6,884 nucleotides of DNA from an uncultured Achromobacter sp. (lineage in GTDB: Bacteria; Pseudomonadota; Gammaproteobacteria; Burkholderiales; Burkholderiaceae_B), in the NCBI GenBank assembly GCA_913775005.1, contig CAJYKY010000111.1, forward strand, positions 1 through 6,884, given 5' to 3'. A model generated the notes under the pieces. It saw only the letters and a program-made list of their open reading frames with translations. It did no database searches and was not told the origin of the DNA. Numbering within the stretch: position 1 is the stretch's first letter; each line of letters starts with the position of its first letter. Below, piece after piece: positions 1 through 5,426 of this stretch. Both the position numbers and the translations under genes were made by a program.

Positions 1-110
1 CGCACGACCTGATCGTGGGCAAGATCCGCAAGACGACGTGCCGGGACGCGCAGCCGGTCATCAACTTCAATTCGGCCACGCACCGCATTGCGCCGGTCCG
101 GCTGCAATAG
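1..110 (+). CDS. C-terminal end of an unrecognised protein (partial)
   Basis: An open frame enters from the left edge (first full codon at 3) and ends at the TAG at 108-110, giving the last 35 residues of a protein that ends in IAPVRLQ. Codon use has the G/C-rich third positions of the other genes here, and a textbook intrinsic terminator follows 21 bp after the stop, so this is very probably the true end of a gene. The visible part is charged and polar, has one cysteine, and shows no membrane segment or motif that I can place in a family. No function is assigned. The start and most of the gene lie outside the window. Confidence 0.7.
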   Translation, partial: HDLIVGKIRKTTCRDAQPVINFNSATHRIAPVRLQ

Positions 111-131
111 CAGGGTTGCAGCGGCCATGAC

Positions 132-160
132 AAAGCCCGCCAGATGGCGGGCTTTTCTTT
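132..160 (+). terminator. Intrinsic terminator of the upstream plus-strand gene
   Basis: A perfect 10-bp stem, AAAGCCCGCC (132-141) with GGCGGGCTTT (146-155), closes a 4-nt loop (AGAT) and runs into a T-rich tract (153-160, with more T to 170). On the minus strand the same stem ends in only three T, so it may also stop, less efficiently, transcripts leaving the Bug receptor gene, whose stop codon lies at 214-216. Confidence 0.9.
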
Positions 161-213
161 TGTGGTTTTTCTTATGCAGTGTTGATGATTGGGCGCGTCA
201 ATCCGCGCCGCAT

Positions 214-1176
214 TCAGTCCAGCACGATCTTGTTTTCCTGGATGACCTTGCCCCAGTACTGGCGGTCGGCTTCCAGCTGGGCTTCCAGCGCCTGCGGGCC
301 GCCCGCTTTTTCGGTCTGGCCGTTGGTGACCAGCAGCTGGCGAAACGCCTCGGATTGCACCGTCTTGATGGCGGCGGCGGCGTACGCCTGCACCAGTTCC
401 GCCGGTGTGCCTTTGGGCGCATGCAGCGCCGTCCAGTAGCTGGCCTGCAATTGCGGAAAGCCCAGCTCAGTTACCGACGGCACGTCGGGCAGGGCGGGGT
501 CGCGGTGGTCGGTCGTCAGTGCCAGGATCTTGACCGCGCCTGCCTTCTGGTGGTCAGCCAAGGCGATGGGCGTCATGTAAGACAGGTCGTTGCGGCCCGT
601 GATCAGGTCGATCAGGCTGGTGGGCGTGCTCTTGTACGGCACCGCCGTCAACGGAATGCCCAGCGTCTTGGACAGGATCAGCCCATACAGGTCGGTCACG
701 CTGCCCGGGCCTAGCGATCCGTAGGTCAGCGCGCGGTTTTCCTTCTTGGCATAGGCGACCAGATCGGCGATGGAGTTCACGCCGATGGTGGCGGGCACGG
801 TAATGGTCAGCGGCCCGTCGAACATCATGGCCACGGATTCAAAGCTGTCGAAACGATATTGCAGGTTGGGGCGCAGCAGAATGTTGAGCGACACGGGGCC
901 GGATCCGCCCATCAGCAGCGTGTTGCCGTCGGCGGCCGCGCGCGCCACTTGGGCGGCGCCGATGATGCCGTTGGCGCCGGGCTTGTTTTCTACGATGAAG
1001 GGCTTGCCCAGCTCGGCGCTCATGCCTTCGGCAAGCAGCCGCGCGAAGTTGTCGTTGGGGCCGCCTGCGGCGTAGGGCACGATCAGGGTCACGGGCTTGG
1101 GCGCCGCGCGCAGCGGCCGGGCAAGCAGCATGAAGGTGCCAGCCGCGATGAAGCCGCGGCGGGAAAGCTTGAACAT
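214..1176 (-). CDS. Bug/TctC-family periplasmic solute-binding receptor
   Basis: A 320-residue extracytoplasmic receptor of the tripartite tricarboxylate transporter (TctC/Bug) type. It would bind a small organic acid or related anion in the periplasm. Family signatures are visible: VPYAAGGPND (33-42), the ENKPGANGIIGA loop (63-74), GSLGPGSVTDL (153-163), PYKSTPTSLIDLITG (180-194) and LPDVPSVTELGFP (229-241). Length is normal for the family. The start at 1176 is preferred over an in-frame start 44 codons upstream (1308), because GGAGAG lies just before it and a signal peptide begins at once. That signal carries SRRGFI (5-10), a close match to the twin-arginine S/T-R-R-x-F-L/I motif, then a hydrophobic stretch to about residue 19 and probable cleavage after Ala24 or Ala25. 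No TctA/TctB membrane subunits are present, so this is an orphan receptor, as is common in Bordetella-like genomes. The ligand cannot be told from sequence. Confidence 0.93.
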   Translation of the reverse strand: MFKLSRRGFIAAGTFMLLARPLRAAPKPVTLIVPYAAGGPNDNFARLLAEGMSAELGKPFIVENKPGANGIIGAAQVARAAADGNTLLMGGSGPVSLNILLRPNLQYRFDSFESVAMMFDGPLTITVPATIGVNSIADLVAYAKKENRALTYGSLGPGSVTDLYGLILSKTLGIPLTAVPYKSTPTSLIDLITGRNDLSYMTPIALADHQKAGAVKILALTTDHRDPALPDVPSVTELGFPQLQASYWTALHAPKGTPAELVQAYAAAAIKTVQSEAFRQLLVTNGQTEKAGGPQALEAQLEADRQYWGKVIQENKIVLD

Positions 1177-1276
1177 CTGTCTCTCTCCTTGTTCACGCCG
1201 CCTTGCGCATCCGTGCCTTCTGTCGGGCCGGCTTTGTGCGCTGCCCTTCGTGCAGTTTCTGGAGGGGCGGCTGGGC

Positions 1277-1296
1277 GGCCGGCGCAGGCGCCGGCC
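1277..1296. repeat. GC-rich hairpin in the leader of the Bug receptor gene
   Basis: GGCCGGCGC (1277-1285) and GCGCCGGCC (1288-1296) are perfect inverted arms, in practice an 8-bp stem with the loop CAGG. It lies 100 bp before the Bug start, between a candidate promoter and the gene. No T-run follows on either strand, so it is not a standard terminator. It may be an mRNA leader structure, or simply an inverted repeat in GC-rich DNA. Confidence 0.5.
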
Positions 1297-1317
1297 TTGG
1301 GTTGTCACTGAGTCGAT

Positions 1318-1330
1318 GATAATTTTTATC
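1318..1330 (-). promoter_or_regulatory. AT-rich dyad, candidate promoter for the Bug receptor gene
   Basis: The sequence is GATAA-TTT-TTATC, a perfect 5-bp dyad and the most AT-rich patch between the oxidoreductase and Bug genes. Read on the minus strand it gives AAAAATTATCATCG, where TATCAT differs from the -10 consensus at one base. No good -35 hexamer sits 16-18 bp upstream, so an activated promoter is more likely than a strong constitutive one. It lies about 140 bp before the Bug start. Confidence 0.3.
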
Positions 1331-1356
1331 GGACCCGGCGATTACCCCATTGTTAT

Positions 1357-1409
1357 GCAGAACAGTTCTGCGTAGTCAGCGCAGATCAGGTTCCTGTTCT
1401 GCCTAGAAC
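1357..1409. promoter_or_regulatory. Two GTTCT/AGAAC dyads, candidate operator
   Basis: The first dyad is GCAGAAC-A-GTTCTGC (1357-1371), with perfect 7-bp arms. A second copy of the half-site GTTCTGC begins at 1396, exactly 31 bp (about three helical turns) after the one at 1365. It forms GTTCT-GCCT-AGAAC (1396-1409), flanked by a wider GGTTC/GAACC pair (1389-1393 and 1406-1410). The second dyad overlaps the stop codon of the upstream oxidoreductase gene (1403-1405). Both lie upstream of the candidate Bug promoter, where an activator or repressor of the receptor gene would bind. The cognate regulator is unknown. Confidence 0.35.
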
Positions 1410-2416
1410 CCTTCCAGCACCACCTTGCCTTGCGCCTTGCCGCTTTCGATGAAGGCGTGGGCGCGGCGCAGGTTGGCAGCGTTGATGGTGCCGTAGTGCT
1501 CGCCCAGCGTCGTGCGCAGCGTGCCATTGTCGATCAAACGGGCCGCTTGTTCCAACAATTCATGTTGCGCGATCTGGTCCGGCGTGTTGTGCAACGAACG
1601 CGCAAACATGAACTCCCAGTGCAAGGAGGCCGACTTGCCTTTCAACAGGCGCACGTCAATGGCGGCCGGGTCGTCGATCAGCGCGATCTTGCCTTGCGGC
1701 GCAATCGCCTCGGCCATCTGCGCAAAGTGCTGGTCGGTATGTGTCAGCCCGGCGATGTAATCCACGTGGGGCAGGCCCAGGCTTTGCAGCTGGCTCGTCA
1801 GCGGCTGGCTATGGTCGATGACATGATGCGCGCCCAGCTCGCGCACCCACGCTTGCGTCTCCGGGCGCGAGGCGGTGCCGATCACCGTCAGCCCGGTCAG
1901 CTGGCGGGCCAGTTGCACCAGGATAGACCCGACGCCGCCGGCTGCGCCGATGACCAGCAGCGTACGCTGGCTGGGGGCGGCGTTGTCCAGCACGCGCAGC
2001 CGGTCGAACAGCAGCTCCCACGCGGTGATGGTGGTCAGCGGCAGCGCGGCGGCCTGGGCGAAGTCCAGGCTCTTGGGCATGTGGCCAACGATGCGCTCGT
2101 CCACCACATGCTGTTCGCTATTGGCGCCCGGGCGGTGCAGCGCGCCGGCATACCAGACCCGGTCGCCGGGCTGGAACAGGCGGGTCTTGGCGCCCACGGC
2201 GCGTACGACGCCGGCGGCGTCCCAGCCGATGATCTCGGGCTTGCCGTCTTTCGGCGCGCGATTGGCGCGGATCTTCACGTCGACCGGGTTGACGGAAATG
2301 GCATGCACGTCAACCAGCAGGTCGTAGTCGCCGGGCACGGGGTCGGCGACGGTGATGTCTTGCAGCGCGTCGGCATGGTCGGCGGGCAGGTTCTTGTAGT
2401 AGGCGATGGCTTTCAT
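1403..2416 (-). CDS. Zinc-independent MDR-family quinone/alcohol oxidoreductase
   Basis: A 337-residue cytoplasmic NAD(P)H-dependent oxidoreductase of the medium-chain dehydrogenase/reductase superfamily, in the branch usually annotated 'zinc-type alcohol dehydrogenase-like' or quinone oxidoreductase. The N-terminal GroES-like domain spans about 1-130, with VNPVDVKIR at 42-50 and the GDRVWYAG segment at 84-91. The Rossmann nucleotide-binding domain has GAAGGVGS at 157-164. Despite the family name, zinc ligands are missing: the protein has no cysteine at all, and the usual GHE motif is replaced by GWDAAG (64-69). Length and the MKAIAYY start match the family, so the ATG at 2416 is kept although no clear Shine-Dalgarno precedes it. 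It begins 57 bp after the SDR gene on the same strand with no terminator between, so the two probably share a transcript; translation may be weak or coupled. The substrate, perhaps an enone, quinone or aldehyde, is not shown by the sequence. Confidence 0.9.
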   Translation of the reverse strand: MKAIAYYKNLPADHADALQDITVADPVPGDYDLLVDVHAISVNPVDVKIRANRAPKDGKPEIIGWDAAGVVRAVGAKTRLFQPGDRVWYAGALHRPGANSEQHVVDERIVGHMPKSLDFAQAAALPLTTITAWELLFDRLRVLDNAAPSQRTLLVIGAAGGVGSILVQLARQLTGLTVIGTASRPETQAWVRELGAHHVIDHSQPLTSQLQSLGLPHVDYIAGLTHTDQHFAQMAEAIAPQGKIALIDDPAAIDVRLLKGKSASLHWEFMFARSLHNTPDQIAQHELLEQAARLIDNGTLRTTLGEHYGTINAANLRRAHAFIESGKAQGKVVLEGF

Positions 2417-2473
2417 GGTTTGGTTATCTAAGGAAGTCGGAATAGGAGAGGGGCGGGGACCGCAGCGCCGCCT

Positions 2474-3268
2474 TTACAGAATGGAACGCACCACGCCGCC
2501 GTCCACCCGCAGCGCCGCGCCGTTGGTAGCGGCGGCCTGCGTGGACGCGGTATAGACGACCATGTTGGCCACTTCTTCCACCGTGGCCAGGCGGCGCAGC
2601 AGCGAACTCGGGCGATGCTGGGCAATGAAGTCGCGCTCCATGGCGTCTTGCGACACGCCTTGTTCCTTGGCCATTTCGGCAAAGAAATCCGACACGCCTT
2701 CGGAACGGGTGGGGCCGGGCAGCACCGCATTCACGGTGACGCCGGTGCCGGCCGTCAGCTCGGCAAGGCCCCGCGACACGCCCAGCAAGGCCGTCTTGCT
2801 GACGCCGTAATGGATCATCTCGGCGGGGATCTGCACGCCGGATTCGCTGGAGATGAAGACGATGCGGCCCCAGTTGGCCGCCATCATGCGCGGCAGGTAG
2901 TAGCGCGACAGCCGGATGCCGCTCATGACGTTGGTGTCCAGCATGGTCTGCCAGTCGTCATCGGTGATTTCGGTGAAAGACTTGGGCGCGAAGAAGCCCG
3001 CGTTGTTGATCAGGATGTCCACGTCAGGATGCGCGGCGCACAAGGACGCCGCGCCATCGGCCGTGGCAAGGTCGGCTTGCACGGTGCCGACCTTGGCATC
3101 CGGAAAGCGCTTCAAGATGGTGTCTGCCGCGTGCGCCAGCTTGTCGGCGCTGCGGCCGTGCAGCACCACTTCCGCGCCCGCTTCGGCCAGCCCCTGCGCA
3201 ATCGCCAGGCCGATGCCGCCGGACGACCCGGTCACCAGCGCTTTCTTGCCATTCAGTTCGATCTTCAT
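2474..3268 (-). CDS. SDR-family NAD(P)-dependent oxidoreductase
   Basis: A 264-residue classical short-chain dehydrogenase/reductase, acting in the cytoplasm on a carbonyl/hydroxyl pair. The hallmarks are all present: cofactor motif TGSSGGIG (13-20), NNAG (88-91), and a catalytic tetrad of Asn113, Ser141, Tyr154 and Lys158 (YGVSK). The C-terminal LRVDGGVV (253-260) is typical of the FabG-like group. HGRS at the end of beta-2 (37-40) puts an Arg where NADP-preferring enzymes usually have one. The segment at about 190-225 (substrate lid) is longer than in FabG itself, so this is a FabG-like dehydrogenase of unknown substrate rather than the fatty-acid enzyme. The start at 3268 is chosen because GGGAG stands 7 bp upstream and the protein begins at the first beta strand; the in-frame start 13 codons earlier (3307) adds no conserved sequence. 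It is the first gene of the minus-strand cluster, divergent from the LysR gene and probably controlled by it. Confidence 0.95.
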   Translation of the reverse strand: MKIELNGKKALVTGSSGGIGLAIAQGLAEAGAEVVLHGRSADKLAHAADTILKRFPDAKVGTVQADLATADGAASLCAAHPDVDILINNAGFFAPKSFTEITDDDWQTMLDTNVMSGIRLSRYYLPRMMAANWGRIVFISSESGVQIPAEMIHYGVSKTALLGVSRGLAELTAGTGVTVNAVLPGPTRSEGVSDFFAEMAKEQGVSQDAMERDFIAQHRPSSLLRRLATVEEVANMVVYTASTQAAATNGAALRVDGGVVRSIL

Positions 3269-3374
3269 GAGGTCACTCCCAGAAAAGTTTGAGCCATCAT
3301 TACCCATCCCGCAGCGATGAAAAACCGGCTAGCATCGCAGGCAGTTTCAATATTTTTTTGAAAATGAGGCAGGC
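3269..3374. promoter_or_regulatory. Divergent SDR/LysR promoter region with two dyads
   Basis: These 106 bp must hold the promoters of both the minus-strand SDR gene and the plus-strand LysR gene. Two perfect interrupted dyads are visible: GCGATG (3314-3319) with CATCGC (3333-3338), 13 bp apart, and TTTCAA (3345-3350) with TTGAAA (3358-3363), 7 bp apart around a T-run. LysR-type proteins bind interrupted dyads near their own divergent promoter, so these are the best operator candidates. Neither fits the T-N11-A box exactly. The second lies next to the LysR ribosome binding site (GAGG, 3366-3369), which would suit negative autoregulation. Confidence 0.55.
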
Positions 3375-4277
3375 ATGGTCCGCTTTGAGGACTTGAGAAT
3401 CTTCGTGGCGGCGGCGGATCAAGGCAGTTTTTCGGCCGCCGCCCGCGAGCTGGACTTGACGCCCGCTGTTGCCAGCGCCGCGCTCAAACGCCTGGAACTC
3501 ACGCTGGAGACGCGGCTGTTCGTGCGTTCCACGCGCAGCCTGCGCCTGACAGCCGACGGCGAGCGCTATTTGGAATACGCGCGCTCGGCCATCGCCACGC
3601 TTGAAGCCGGCAAGAACGCGATGGCGCGCGACAAGACCGCGATCTCGGGCACGCTGTCCATTTCGATTCCGTCTGACTTGGGGCGTCATGTGCTGTTGCC
3701 CTGGCTGGACGACTTTCAACAGTTGCACCCGCGCGTGAACTTCCAGGTGCGCATCAGTGACCGGCTGGCGGATCTGTACCGGCAGCCCGTCGATATCGCC
3801 ATCCGCTATGGCACGCCCAACGATTCGGCATTGGTCGCCTTGCCGCTGGCCGAACAGAACCACCGCGTGGTGTGCGCGTCTCCTGCCTACCTGGCGCGCC
3901 ACGGCGTGCCGCAGACACCGGCCGATTTGCGCCGCCACAACTGCCTGTCGTTCGTGCTGGGCGAAACCTTGCACGACCGCTGGGCCTTCGAACGCGCAGG
4001 CGTCGGAACCACGGTGCCGGTCAAGGGCGACCGCGTCGGCGACGACGGCGACCTGGTGCGCCGCTGGGCGCTGGCCGGCCACGGCGTGGCCTACAAGTCG
4101 CGCTACGACGTGCTGTCCGACCTGCGTGCGGGGCGGCTGGTGGAACTGCTGCCAGATTACGCCACCGAGCCATCACCGCTGTATCTGCTGTGCGTGCACC
4201 GCATGCTGCTGTCGCCCGCCGTCAAGCGCCTGCGCGAGTTCCTGCAAGACCGCTTCAGACAGTTCGACGGGGCGTAA
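3375..4277 (+). CDS. LysR-family transcriptional regulator (CrgA-like)
   Basis: A 300-residue DNA-binding regulator. The N-terminal winged helix-turn-helix occupies about residues 3-62, with the conserved pattern FSAAARELDLTPAVASAALK (19-38), then LFVRSTRSLRLTADG (48-62). A linker helix follows, and from about 90 comes a periplasmic-binding-protein-like effector domain. It opens with GTLSIS and contains DIAIRYG, the DxAIRxG signature of the CrgA/AaeR-like group, and the CASPAYLARHG strand common in these proteins. Length is typical. The ATG at 3375 has GAGG 5 bp upstream. The gene is divergent from the SDR gene with a dyad-rich 106-bp spacer, so it probably controls that cluster and itself in response to a small metabolite. 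The ligand is unknown. It converges on the DUF6496-type gene with only 14 bp between stop codons and no obvious terminator. Confidence 0.95.
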   Translation: MVRFEDLRIFVAAADQGSFSAAARELDLTPAVASAALKRLELTLETRLFVRSTRSLRLTADGERYLEYARSAIATLEAGKNAMARDKTAISGTLSISIPSDLGRHVLLPWLDDFQQLHPRVNFQVRISDRLADLYRQPVDIAIRYGTPNDSALVALPLAEQNHRVVCASPAYLARHGVPQTPADLRRHNCLSFVLGETLHDRWAFERAGVGTTVPVKGDRVGDDGDLVRRWALAGHGVAYKSRYDVLSDLRAGRLVELLPDYATEPSPLYLLCVHRMLLSPAVKRLREFLQDRFRQFDGA

Positions 4278-4291
4278 ACCACCGCGTGGCC

Positions 4292-4813
4292 TCAATGCGC
4301 TGCGCGATGGTGTCCGCTGGCCGCCTGCTTGTTTTTCGCCCGCGTTTGCGCCGCTTTCTTTGCGGCGGCTGATCGTCCCGCAGCGCCCTTGGTGGCCGCG
4401 GCTTTTTTTGCGGCGGCGGAGCGGTCTGCGGCCGTGCGCCGGCCGGCACTCTTGCTGGCCTGCCGCGACAGCGCCGCGCGCGAGGCGGGCTTGGTGCTTT
4501 CCTTCTTCAATGCCTGGGTGGTGGCGCGGGACCGCGTGGGGGACTTGGTGTGGCCGTCTTTGGCCGCTTCCGAGTCTTGCTTGGCCTTGCGTTGGGTGGC
4601 CGGGCTGGCGCTCTTTGACGCTGGCAGCTTCACGCCTGCGCGGCGTGCTTTCGACAGCCCGATGGCGATTGCCTGCTTGCTTGAACGTACGCCGTGTTTG
4701 CCTTCACGGACGCGGTCGATTTCTTCGCGTACGAATTCGCCGGCCTGTGTCGATGCTGACTTGCCTTCGCGCTTGTCGCGTTTGGCGCGTTCCAATGTTT
4801 TTCGTTCTGGCAT
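4292..4813 (-). CDS. DUF6496-type basic protein with histone-H1-like tail
   Basis: A 173-residue, very basic protein. Residues 1-65 resemble a conserved proteobacterial domain that I recognise as DUF6496: TQAGEFVREEIDRVREGKHG (22-41) and KQAIAIGLSKARRAGVKLP (46-64). The rest, from about 66, is Lys/Ala/Ser/Arg-rich low complexity in the style of histone H1. It includes a duplicated RSAAAKKAA (131-139 and 147-155) and probably binds nucleic acid non-specifically. The molecular role of the family is not established to my knowledge. The start at 4813 has a strong AAGGAG 7 bp upstream. The leader contains an 8-bp hairpin and a segment complementary to the start-codon region (see the leader entry). 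Overlapping open frames on the plus strand are GC-rich shadows. It diverges from the dodecin gene across 206 bp, which could mean shared stress or stationary-phase control, though no promoter motif shows this. Confidence 0.87.
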   Translation of the reverse strand: MPERKTLERAKRDKREGKSASTQAGEFVREEIDRVREGKHGVRSSKQAIAIGLSKARRAGVKLPASKSASPATQRKAKQDSEAAKDGHTKSPTRSRATTQALKKESTKPASRAALSRQASKSAGRRTAADRSAAAKKAAATKGAAGRSAAAKKAAQTRAKNKQAASGHHRAAH

Positions 4814-4900
4814 GGTGGTCTCCTTGCAGAAGGGAAAAAACGGAAAAGCGAACTTCGTCGCCAGTCGAGACGCCGCGACGAAACTCGTAACACCACCATA
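4811..4900 (-). promoter_or_regulatory. Self-complementary leader of the DUF6496-type gene
   Basis: Read on the minus strand, the leader holds two nested pairings. The inner one is TTCGTCGC with GCGACGAA (4875-4882 and 4854-4861 on the plus strand), 8 bp with a 13-nt loop. The outer one pairs AUGGUGGU (4899-4892) with ACCACCAU (4819-4812), 8 bp plus a G-U pair, and this second arm includes the start codon. If transcription begins upstream of 4900, the fold could hide the AUG and part of the ribosome site. Between the stems are two U-rich runs. One 8-bp match in this length is expected by chance fairly often; two nested ones, less so. Confidence 0.35.
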
Positions 4901-5019
4901 GCGCTGCGGGCGTATGCTGTGTGTTCGAATGGATTGCCGGTCGTAAGCACCAGAACGCCACCCGAACCCGGCGGCGCACCGGCGATTCTCGACTCACCCC
5001 CCGTTAGTGGAGACGAGCT

Positions 5020-5235
5020 ATGTCGAGTCATGTCTACAAGCAAATCGAATTGGTGGGTTCTTCCACCAAGTCCAGCGACGACGCCATCGCAAAAGCCATC
5101 GAACGCGCATCCGAAACGCTGCGCAATCTGGACTGGTTCGAGGTCACCGAAGTGCGTGGCCACATCAAGGACGGCAAGGTGGCGCATTGGCAGGTCGGGT
5201 TAAAGATCGGCATGCGTCTGGAAGGCGACAAGTAG
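5020..5235 (+). CDS. Dodecin, flavin-storage protein
   Basis: A 71-residue protein matching the dodecin family over its whole length. Dodecins form hollow cytoplasmic dodecamers that bind pairs of FMN, riboflavin or related flavins, and in some species coenzyme A, and are thought to buffer free flavin and limit photo-oxidative damage. The fold order beta-alpha-beta-beta is visible: VYKQIELVGSS (5-15), a helix rich in Ala (18-36), LDWFEVTEVRGHI (37-49) and GKVAHWQVGLKIGMRLE (52-68). Trp39 sits at the conserved flavin-stacking position and Gln58 at the conserved flavin-contact position. The ATG at 5020 has GGAG 7 bp upstream. A terminator starts 5 bp after the stop, so it is a one-gene transcript. 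It may share regulation with the divergent DUF6496-type gene. Confidence 0.95.
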   Translation: MSSHVYKQIELVGSSTKSSDDAIAKAIERASETLRNLDWFEVTEVRGHIKDGKVAHWQVGLKIGMRLEGDK

Positions 5236-5239
5236 CGCG

Positions 5240-5265
5240 GCAGCCAAACAGGCTGCGTCTTTTTT
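5240..5265 (+). terminator. Intrinsic terminator of the dodecin gene
   Basis: A 6-bp GC-rich stem, GCAGCC (5240-5245) with GGCTGC (5251-5256), with loop AAACA, is followed by GTC and a run of six T (5260-5265). It starts 5 bp after the dodecin stop codon. It overlaps the weakly conserved left edge of the first 103-bp repeat unit. Confidence 0.85.
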
Positions 5266-5355
5266 GAGCACGCCTGTTAAGTCCTTGTTGGATATACGCT
5301 TTTCAGGCTTGTTATCTGACTGTTCATAGGCTTGTCCACATTCGATGGGGACAAG
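5253..5355 (+). repeat. 103-bp repeat unit, copy 1
   Basis: The right end (5317-5355) is the 39-bp module with TGACTGTTC then AGGCTTGTCCACA and GGGGACAAG. It aligns without gaps to the modules of the other three copies. At the same offset to the left lie AAGTCCTTG (5279-5287) and GCTTTTC (5298-5304), both found at matching positions in copy 2, so the repeat extends well beyond the module. The first 20 bp are poorly conserved and overlap the dodecin terminator. Confidence 0.75.
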
Positions 5356-5361
5356 CCTATG
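5325..5361. repeat. 37-bp near-perfect palindrome in repeat copy 1
   Basis: The arms CATAGGCTTGTCC (5325-5337) and GGACAAGCCTATG (5349-5361) are perfect 13-bp complements. Inside them, after one A/G mismatch, CAT (5339-5341) and ATG (5345-5347) also pair around TCG. The DnaA-box-like TTGTCCACA (5332-5340) sits in the left arm, so the palindrome presents near-boxes on both strands. It could be a dimer-binding site or a cruciform. No T-run follows, so it does not look like a terminator. Confidence 0.8.
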
Positions 5362-5371
5362 TCTAAGTTCC

Positions 5372-5394
5372 GCGCTTATCCCCATGCTTCATGG
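5372..5394. repeat. Inverted 13-mer (first copy) with DnaA-box-like core and small hairpin
   Basis: GCGCTTATCCCCA (5372-5384) occurs again, exactly but inverted, as TGGGGATAAGCGC at 5661-5673. Its core TTATCCCCA (5376-5384) differs from the DnaA box TTATCCACA at one base. It overlaps a small perfect hairpin, CCATG-CTT-CATGG (5382-5394). This is the clearest feature in the 71-bp spacer between repeat copies 1 and 2. Confidence 0.6.
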
Positions 5395-5426
5395 CTGCCG
5401 GTCGACAGGGCCGCAACGCATCCGCA

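Noticed and set aside
88..714. 208-residue plus-strand frame at the left end
   Set aside because: It overlaps the end of the partial gene, passes through the intrinsic terminator and runs antisense to the Bug receptor.
1277..1296. Intrinsic terminator between the oxidoreductase and Bug genes
   Set aside because: The stem is strong, but no T-run follows on either strand and the loop is very tight, so it is listed only as a hairpin.
1177..1308. N-terminal extension of the Bug receptor to 1308
   Set aside because: The extra 44 residues are Arg-rich, precede a complete signal peptide, and cross the GC-rich hairpin. The ATG at 1176 has its own good ribosome site.
1430..2431. 333-residue plus-strand frame opposite the oxidoreductase
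   Set aside because: It is antisense to a clear MDR protein. The product is rich in Gly, Arg, Val and Gln with no domain pattern, which is typical of shadow frames in high-GC DNA.
3300..4082. 260-residue minus-strand frame opposite the LysR gene
   Set aside because: It is a shadow of a well-supported LysR regulator, and its translation has the Gln/His/Arg/Val bias of antisense frames.
3757..4890. 377-residue plus-strand frame across the LysR and DUF6496-type genes
   Set aside because: It lies in another frame of the LysR gene and continues antisense through the DUF6496-type gene. Its translation is Cys/Trp/Arg-rich noise and its start has no ribosome site.
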